Shown piece by piece: positions 57,869-64,000 of a DNA stretch of 64,000 nt (position 1 is its first letter; the number at the start of each line of letters is the position of its first letter). The position numbers were made by a program, and so were the translations under genes. The DNA is taken from the NCBI GenBank assembly GCA_006503475.1, contig RSEH01000262.1, positions 1 through 64,000 on the forward strand. Direction: 5' to 3'. This stretch comes from Stentor roeselii (Eukaryota > Ciliophora > Heterotrichea > Heterotrichida > Stentoridae). Below the pieces are notes generated by a model, which saw only the letters and a list, made by a program, of their open reading frames with translations, was not told the DNA's origin and ran no database searches.

Positions 57869-58708
57869 ATGTATGAAGACAGCTTTAAAGTCTCTACTCC
57901 GAGTTTTTACACTGATACTGGAAACTACGTGAAAAGACCCTTAAAAAGCAAGGAAAATGCAAAAGACTTGAATTGCACGGCTTCTGTCGCAAATTGCATT
58001 CGCGCTTTAACACAAAAAACTTCTGTTCTTGATAAGGAAAACCAGGACTTAAAGCAAAAAAATTTGATTTTGATGCAGGAAGTTGAGGATCTTAGCAAAA
58101 AAATAGCGGATTTCAGAGGGTATAAAGAAAAATGCTTGGTTTTTGAACAGTCGAATGAAATCTTTCAGAGAAAAATATGCAAACTGGAAGAAATTGCTGA
58201 GAATTATGAAAGTTTGAAAGGTGAAATGGTCTTGTTGAATAAAGAACTCACTCGTGAAATTGAGAAAAATAAAAAACTTCTGCTTGAAAACGACCAGATC
58301 AAGGAAAAAACACATAACTGGCAAAATACTTACTCAAATCTTGGAAATCTCATAAAAAACGCGGCCCGTGCAGAAAAATTTGAAGATTTTCAAGAAAAAG
58401 ATCAAAAAAACTTGAAATTCTTAGAAAGTCTTCTTGAAAAGCAGCAAAATGAACTTGAAAGCAAGAGGAACTTAGTAGAAGGTCTTAAAGAAAAAGTGAA
58501 TTCTTTAGAAGATTCTGTATTTTCATTGAAAAAGGATAAACAGAAGCTAGAACTACAGGTGCAAGAGTTAGAAGACATCAACGAACGTCTTCTAACCGCC
58601 TTAAAAAGAAAAAATCATATCTGCAAGCACCGATCATCAACTCCCGACATCGCAAGTCAAAAAAACATGTTAAAAACTTACGACCCTCTAAAATCCCGAA
58701 ACACTTAA
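57869..58708 (+). CDS. Coiled-coil protein, function unknown
   Basis: The 279-aa product starts 17 bp after the VPS13 stop. Residues 1-45 are Ser/Lys-rich; about 50-245 is an almost unbroken heptad coiled coil (KTSVLDKENQDLKQKNLILMQEVEDLSKKI and KLELQVQELEDINERLLTALKRK). The last 35 residues are basic. No catalytic domain is present. Such proteins are often basal-body, centriolar or cortical structural parts, but nothing here proves it. The convergent ankyrin gene ends 42 bp away. Confidence 0.75.
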   Translation: MYEDSFKVSTPSFYTDTGNYVKRPLKSKENAKDLNCTASVANCIRALTQKTSVLDKENQDLKQKNLILMQEVEDLSKKIADFRGYKEKCLVFEQSNEIFQRKICKLEEIAENYESLKGEMVLLNKELTREIEKNKKLLLENDQIKEKTHNWQNTYSNLGNLIKNAARAEKFEDFQEKDQKNLKFLESLLEKQQNELESKRNLVEGLKEKVNSLEDSVFSLKKDKQKLELQVQELEDINERLLTALKRKNHICKHRSSTPDIASQKNMLKTYDPLKSRNT

Positions 58709-58750
58709 CCGATTAACCTTGTTAAATTCTTCAAAAACTCGAAAAATCTT

Positions 58751-59416
58751 CTAAAAAACCAAGCATCTACAGTTATTCACATCAAGATCACCAATTTTTT
58801 CTTTAATCATGGTACAAATGGCAGGGCTGGTGTTCTTCATAGCTCGTCTCAGTTCTTGTGGAGTCCATTTCGAGGCTTCAAGTAAAACAGCGACAACCGC
58901 CTGATGCCTCCAACGAGCAGCGACGTCAAGGCAGTTTTCCTTTTTGCCTTTTCCACTTTTCAACTGCGGGTCTGCCCCGTGGTTTAGAAGCAGTTCGACC
59001 GTGTCTGAGTAGCCCAACTTGCAAGCCTCGTAAATCGGGCGATAACCGTTCAAAGGCTTGTTGAGAAGAGACTCAGGGTTCGAAGGACTTATCACGTATC
59101 GCTTTGGATTATTTTCTATTATTTCTTGGATTTTTTTTAAGTCTTCTGTTGTCGAGGTTTTTATGTATTGGAAAAGATTTTCTCTTAGTTTGTGCTCGTC
59201 GATTAACTCGGATATTAAAGAAGGCTCACGATTTGGCTTGAGTTTCAAGGGAGATGATTTTATTTCTTCGATTAGGTCGTCCACGTCGTACATTACTCGA
59301 GTTTCGCATGTTTTTAGAAGGGATATCGCTTTTATTGTGTTGGATAATAACTTCCATTTCTGACGGGCTCGGGATTGGGGAGAACTTGAGGAGGTGACTG
59401 GAAGAACTGATGACAT
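58751..59416 (-). CDS. Ankyrin-repeat protein ending in a possible CaaX box
   Basis: The 221-aa protein has a Ser-rich start, a helical middle part and two recognisable ankyrin repeats at about 120-185 (GYRPIYEACKLGYSDTVELLLNHGADPQ and NCLDVAARWRHQAVVAVLLEASKW). Ankyrin repeats bind partner proteins. It ends NNCRCLVF; the last four residues fit a C-a-a-X box with Phe at the end, a residue favoured by geranylgeranyl transferase I, so membrane anchoring is possible (inference). A partner or pathway cannot be named. Confidence 0.8.
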   Translation of the reverse strand: MSSVLPVTSSSSPQSRARQKWKLLSNTIKAISLLKTCETRVMYDVDDLIEEIKSSPLKLKPNREPSLISELIDEHKLRENLFQYIKTSTTEDLKKIQEIIENNPKRYVISPSNPESLLNKPLNGYRPIYEACKLGYSDTVELLLNHGADPQLKSGKGKKENCLDVAARWRHQAVVAVLLEASKWTPQELRRAMKNTSPAICTMIKEKIGDLDVNNCRCLVF

Positions 59417-59635
59417 TTATAAAGAAGAGGTTGTGGCTTGTGAGATGGATATTTTTAGGGATTAATAAAATGGATTTATTTTTTGGGTGGCTTAGTTTAT
59501 TTAGGGATGTTTTGGTGTAGGTTGGTGTTTGGAGTTGGTGAGAAATGTGAGTATTATTTGGAATGTTTTTATGTTTTTATGGTTTATAGATGGATGATTA
59601 TAGATGGGTTTTGGAGGATTTTTAATGCGGTTTAA

Positions 59636-62335
59636 CTACTTGTGAACGGCTGCTTTTTTCATGCTTCCTAAACTGCGGACTATGTTTTGGATTAGAGTAA
59701 CAACCCTTGGCTTGGCCTTAGCTCGTCTCTGCAACCTTCTCACCAAGATCTTAAGTTTAACAACTCTCCACTGATAATCAGCAATATCTTCAATAAAGTG
59801 TTTATTCGATTCCATAAGTTCCCTCAAGTCACATTCCTTATTTTCAATAGAGTTATTCCTAATTCCCAAAGGACTAAGTGCATTATGTTCATAAAACACA
59901 AGTTTCGCTCTAATAACAAGAACCCAAAACTGTTTAAAAGCATCAGCCAAGTTCCAAGTTTTAAACTCATCAAGAAACTGATACTTGCGATTTAAAATCA
60001 ATTCCAAATTAGCAAAACATCTATGAAAATCAGGTACTCCAAGATTTTCCACGAATTTTCCAATGATCTCAACATCTCTTTTTTTTTCCTTGAACAACTG
60101 GTCAGCTTTTGCCATATATTGAGAATATTCATTGAAATTCGGGTCAATTTCACCAAATTCATTCAATTTCGGTATTTTCCAAGGATTTTTTAATTTCAAC
60201 ATATGAAAAAAAAGAAGGTTGTTAGCTACGACATAAAATCCATCAGCAGAAATAAACCCGTTGCCGTCAGTATATGCTTCTCGATAAGCCTTTGCGATGA
60301 GATGTGGGGGAAGTTTGCTATCAAGTGACAAGCATACATCTTTAAAGCTCTCAAAATTAAATTCACTTTTTGAGCATCTATAAAAAAGTTCTTGAATAGC
60401 AACATATTTAAGTTTTTTTTCACGATGATAATACTCGAGTAGGACCCTTAAAATGAAAGAACTTTCAACATTTCCAGGTTTTTTCTTTGCCTTTTCCTCG
60501 ATAAGTCCGAGCAAATGACTGACACTTTCATTATGCAAGCCTTCCATAACAGTTAAAACAAGTTGTCTAGCTTCAGCAACAGACACATAATGAGTGGCAG
60601 CGAACCTTCCAGCAGGTGTAGCCAACTGTGGTCCCTGAAACAAAAGAAACCTACAATGAAGATAAAACGCAAGTTCATCCAAATCAATTTCTTCCAACAA
60701 AAACTCCCTAAAAGTATTCAACTCCCAGACCCTCTTCGACCTAGGCAGAGCAAGTCCAGCTAAAAGTTGCAATCTTGCAGTATCCGCATTATTTTTAGTC
60801 CACCATTCAAGTTGCTTCACAACTCTTGTCCCATTATCAACAGTGAACTGTCCAAGCCAATCATAAACAAATTCAGGAAAAGTTAAAGGAGTCGAGTTGC
60901 TTTGAAGGCGAAGAAGGTGCTCGTTTTGCTTTGAGTCGAAAATCGCTCGAATTGTTACAAAAAGCCAGTCGCGATAAGTTGGGCTGAACTGAACGTGACC
61001 CACTGGAATGCGAATAAGACTTGCGAAGGTCGGTCTGCAGGGTTTTATTTGGCTTAAGTTGATTTTGCTTATGTCGAGCAAGTCCATTTTTTTTGTGTTT
61101 GACATGCTTCGAGATTTGAACTTTTCTGGGTTTTGGATTAGTTTGAATATTGGGTCAGTTGATGATATGAACTCTTCGGTTATTTCGGCTTTTATGTCGG
61201 ATGTTATTACTCCTGCTTCTAGTTGACGCATCTTTCGGTGGATCAGGGTTTTCTCGTTTCGAAGTTTGTAGTACTCGGATTTGAATTGATTGAAGGAGTA
61301 AAGCTCCTCGAAGGTCATTTGGATTCTTTCTTCGTAGAGAGAGTTGGTTTCGCAGAGGGATTTGTTGGATTCTTTTAGAGATGTTATTTGGGATAGTTGG
61401 GCTTGACGTACAGTTTCGTGGGAATCTGCTATTTCTCTGGCAAGTTTTTCCTTATTCTTAATATCCCCAAGTTCCAACTGTAGTTTCAATAAAGAATATT
61501 CAATTTTTTCAGATTTCCTTTTATAAATCTTGACCTGTTCTTCAAGTTCCTGTATTTTCGTTTCTTTTTTCGGTTCATTTTGAACTTTATCATAAGTAAT
61601 TTTATTAGAAAGTTCATTTCTAAGAGTTTGAACTTCATTTTCAAGTTTCACTATTTCAAGAATGAGTTTTTTTTCTTTTTTTTCTTGATTCGCAGGTTTT
61701 TCACTAAATCTTTTATTCGAAAAGTTCTTTTCCTTCAATTCTTTATTTTCCCGGTTGAGTTTTTCGACTGTTTTTGAAGAATCTTGCAAGTCTTCCTGCA
61801 CCTTTTTCAGATATTTTTCGAGATTTTTGTAATCTTCTAGCTCTTCAAGTAGTTTTTTTACGTATTCACAAGACAGGTCTTCAATTTCAACAAGTCTTTT
61901 CATGAAGTAGCTGAAAGTCAGCTTTGCTTTTTCTTTAAGAATCTAAATTTTTTTTACTTTTGCCTCGATTTGACGAAACTCGTTGGATAACTTGTTGAGA
62001 AGGGAGTAGGAGGGATTAAGATTCAGGAATTCCTTTATGGACCTTACTGATCTTTTGGATTCTTGACCTGAAATTAGCTCTTTGATTAGATGATTGTCTA
62101 TTATTGACTCTTTGGATTCGATTTGGTCGATTGGTGATTGGAAGTCAGTCTTTGGACTTAAAAGTGATAGGTAGTCTATAGCTGGACGATTTAAAGTAGA
62201 TGCTGTCGGCTGTTTTACTTTAAAATTTCGCGTATTTTTTGGAATATAGACTGATTTTGTCAGATTACTCAAAGATATTGAGCGAAACGAATCAGATTTT
62301 TTCATTGAAATCCCATCAAAAATGACTCTACTCAT
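59636..62335 (-). CDS. 894-aa coiled-coil protein with EF-hand-like C-terminal region
   Basis: Two exons (61958-62335, 59636-61942) join through a 15-nt intron into one 894-aa protein; without it they look like two genes. Residues 1-126 are Ser-rich and helical; about 130-385 is coiled coil (EDYKNLEKYLKKVQEDLQD, LEEQVKIYKRKSEKIEYSLL). A folded C-terminal region (about 420-890) carries PVGHVQFSPTYRDWLFVTIRAIFDSK, FPEFVYDWLGQFT and an EF-hand-like AYTDGNGFISADGF near 680-700. The layout recalls TSNAXIP1-like ciliary proteins, but I cannot confirm that. An axonemal or basal-body role is a weak inference. Confidence 0.75.
61943..61957 (-). other. 15-nt intron joining two exons of the 894-aa coiled-coil gene
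   Basis: Coding-strand sequence GTAAAAAAAATTTAG. Splicing turns RQIEAK plus ILKEKAKLTFSYFMKRL into a continuous helix and removes an in-frame TAG. Confidence 0.82.
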
Positions 62336-62590
62336 TATAATAATATATGTAAGTTAGTGAAAATCTTAAAATAATTAAATAATCATCTTTAATCCTTAAA
62401 AGTTATTTCCATATAAAAAATCTTTCAAAATAATCTTTTATCCTTAATAGACTTGATGTTAGTAAAATCAATGAAAAAGGAAACTTAAACATTCAGTAGT
62501 TGTTTATAAAAATTTGTATAAAAATGGTTAAAACCATTTAAATTAAAGAATTTCTTCATATATTTCTACAATTTTCTATTAGTGGATATA

Positions 62591-63598
62591 ATGGAAAATT
62601 TTAAAGGCAGTGCAGATAAGCTGATGAAGTACACCTTCAAAGGTAACTGGATTTATGCCATTATTATTCTATCCTTATACACAGCTGAAATAGTGATGAT
62701 GATATTAAAATACATCGATAACTACAATTCATTTGCTAATCGGCCTACCTACGACGAGCATCATGTTTTGAAACACCCTGACGAACCAAACAACACAGAA
62801 TGGTACAGCACTGTTTCAAAAAAAGGGACAGATAAAGACTGCGGAGACTATTACGGCGCTGCCTATCAAATAAAAGATTTCGTGAATGACTTTCCAGGGT
62901 GGGTAAGTATTTTTTACTTTGCTTATATGGCATCAGCGATAATCATAGCTGTGGCTGATGTGGTTAAGAGAATCTTGAAAATTGTAAACAAATCTAAAGT
63001 CAAACACTCAACAATTGATGAAGATGATCCTTTGATGAGACAAGAGAATCAAAATGAACCTGAACTTTCTCCAGTATGGATAAGCCTTGTGTTAATTATT
63101 TTTTTTTATATTCCAGTGTTCAAAGTGACTTCATCTGGGATTACTTATCCTTTAGTTTCAGCTAAGTATGGAGAATGTATTCACATTGGCGCTCGTTTTA
63201 TGATTACTGAATGGTTTTATGTTATTATGTGGATGGGATTTACTTTGACCAATGGATATCTTTGGATTTTGATGTATTTGGTCTTGCCTTCAAATACCTC
63301 TTCTACTAAGCTAATCAAGTTTATTGTCCTTATTTTCAACGTTTTTGCTATTATTGGAGCTGTTTTTTTATACTTTTTGTTTGTGTGCTTACCTTGTTTA
63401 ATTAAATGCTTTAGAAGCAACGTATTGGCTCGATTGTTTTTTTACTTATATTGGGCATGCCTTATAAATTTGGTTATTTTCACCGTTTTTACTATTTTTG
63501 TTATACCGTTTATTAGTGAGGATAAATTGAAAAGTGGGGTCATGACACTTTCGGTGTTTATCCGATTTTTATTAGCGAGATTCTGCGAGCATTTATAG
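62591..63598 (+). CDS. Multi-pass membrane protein, function unknown
   Basis: The first ATG of the frame is at 62591 (MENFKGSADKL), giving 335 aa; the open frame further upstream has no ATG. About six hydrophobic segments are visible: near 22-42, 105-125, 160-180, 205-235, 243-270 and 283-310. A lumenal or extracellular loop between the first two is rich in charged residues (RPTYDEHHVLKHPDEPNNTEW) and has a possible N-glycosylation site (NNT). A cytoplasmic loop carries an acidic dileucine-like DEDDPLM. The family is not recognised; a transporter, channel or sensor are all possible. Confidence 0.75.
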   Translation: MENFKGSADKLMKYTFKGNWIYAIIILSLYTAEIVMMILKYIDNYNSFANRPTYDEHHVLKHPDEPNNTEWYSTVSKKGTDKDCGDYYGAAYQIKDFVNDFPGWVSIFYFAYMASAIIIAVADVVKRILKIVNKSKVKHSTIDEDDPLMRQENQNEPELSPVWISLVLIIFFYIPVFKVTSSGITYPLVSAKYGECIHIGARFMITEWFYVIMWMGFTLTNGYLWILMYLVLPSNTSSTKLIKFIVLIFNVFAIIGAVFLYFLFVCLPCLIKCFRSNVLARLFFYLYWACLINLVIFTVFTIFVIPFISEDKLKSGVMTLSVFIRFLLARFCEHL

Positions 63599-63779
63599 TT
63601 TTAGTTATAGATAATTATTTCATTCATTCATAAATATATCTTTAAGAAAATAGCTGATTCATTTTTATCATTAAGATGAATTGTAAAGATTTATGTGAAG
63701 TACTAAGATTTTCACTATTTCGTGCAAGGTTTTAATAAATTATCAGCTTCAAAGTACCTATAACCTCAAAATTTGAAGA
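63599..63779. other. AT-rich spacer after the membrane-protein gene
   Basis: Plain AT-rich intergenic sequence with no recognised element. Base composition rises sharply in G+C after 63780. Confidence 0.5.
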
Positions 63780-64000
63780 CGGTGTATCGTTGGTAGCTCA
63801 ACCATAATTAGCTTGTCAGCAGATAAGACCACCTAAAATCATTGTGACAGAAGATTCAGCCGGGTGCAGCATCATAATTGCCGTTTGTCTCAAAGCTATT
63901 CAATCAGTAATCCGCATTTATTACAGAATTCTCTCTTCTTATCCTTGTGTTAATTAAGATATGTCTCGAGTCTCTTTAGGATTGCTCAGGATGATCTGCT
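63780..64000. ncRNA. GC-richer non-coding edge, candidate structured RNA
   Basis: About 220 bases have roughly 45% G+C over the first 120 bases, against about 25% next to them. All six frames contain stops, and no 15-nt intron pattern rescues a frame. TAGCTCAACC near 63794 resembles a pol III A box, but no B box or tRNA cloverleaf is seen. AGCAGAT at about 63819 and ATCTGCT at the very end could pair. No known RNA family (U1-U6, SRP, 5S, RNase P) is recognised, and the element may continue beyond the window. Confidence 0.25.

Noticed and set aside
63780-63870. tRNA gene suggested by TGGTAGCTCAACC
   Set aside because: No matching D stem, anticodon stem, T-loop GTTCRA box or acceptor stem could be built.
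1-64000. CRISPR arrays, transposons, LTR or virus-like elements
   Set aside because: No spaced direct repeats, transposase, reverse transcriptase, integrase or capsid-like frames were seen on either strand.

Overview
The window looks like macronuclear DNA of a heterotrich ciliate, most like Stentor. Three things support this. All three standard stops are used: TGA ends the genes at 6972-8939 and 16166-22723, and TAA and TAG end others, so UGA is not read as Trp as reported for Blepharisma. Genes are packed tightly on both strands. Twelve introns can be read by restoring conserved protein families: eleven are exactly 15 nt and one is 17 nt, all begin GTA, end AG and carry an A at position 10. 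Intergenic DNA is very AT-rich. No virus-like element, transposon, CRISPR array or clear tRNA was seen.

Layout. Bases 1-10093 are sparse: three AT-rich deserts surround an RBR-like RING membrane protein (2706) and a WD40 protein (6972-8939, minus). The first ~480 bases of the window are a diverged copy of the DNA upstream of that WD40 gene, so a paralogous minus-strand gene probably lies just left of base 1. From 10094 to 43099 the DNA is gene-dense: cytosolic carboxypeptidase, a kinase with a DFD motif, an Arp4/ACTL6-like actin-related protein, a 2185-aa degenerate STAND/NB-ARC-like protein, an EF-hand/WD40 protein of CFAP337 type, a DYRK kinase, a kelch protein, an NPC1-like transporter, a PP2C-like protein, a charged 198-aa protein, a CCCH zinc-finger protein, a coiled-coil protein, a degenerate DDX41-like protein, a small basic protein, IFT25, two tandem 7TM receptors, a GEX1/KAR5 nuclear-fusion protein, an SCP-type phosphatase and a MINDY deubiquitinase. 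After a 2.8-kb desert (43100-45890) come a FAN/NSMAF-like BEACH protein, an unknown 215-aa protein, full-length VPS13, a coiled-coil protein, an ankyrin protein, an 894-aa coiled-coil/EF-hand-like protein, a multi-pass membrane protein, and a GC-richer non-coding edge.

Function. There is no operon logic. Themes recur: cilia and microtubules (IFT25, CFAP337-like, carboxypeptidase), membrane lipid handling (NPC1-like, VPS13, FAN-like), signalling (four kinases/phosphatases, two receptors) and sex (GEX1). The least described parts are the STAND-like giant protein, several enzyme homologues that have lost key residues (DDX41, PP2C, RBR, DFD kinase), the ultra-short divergent promoters (down to 6 bp between start codons), and a blockwise alternation of A+C-rich and G+T-rich stretches on one strand that cuts through genes.
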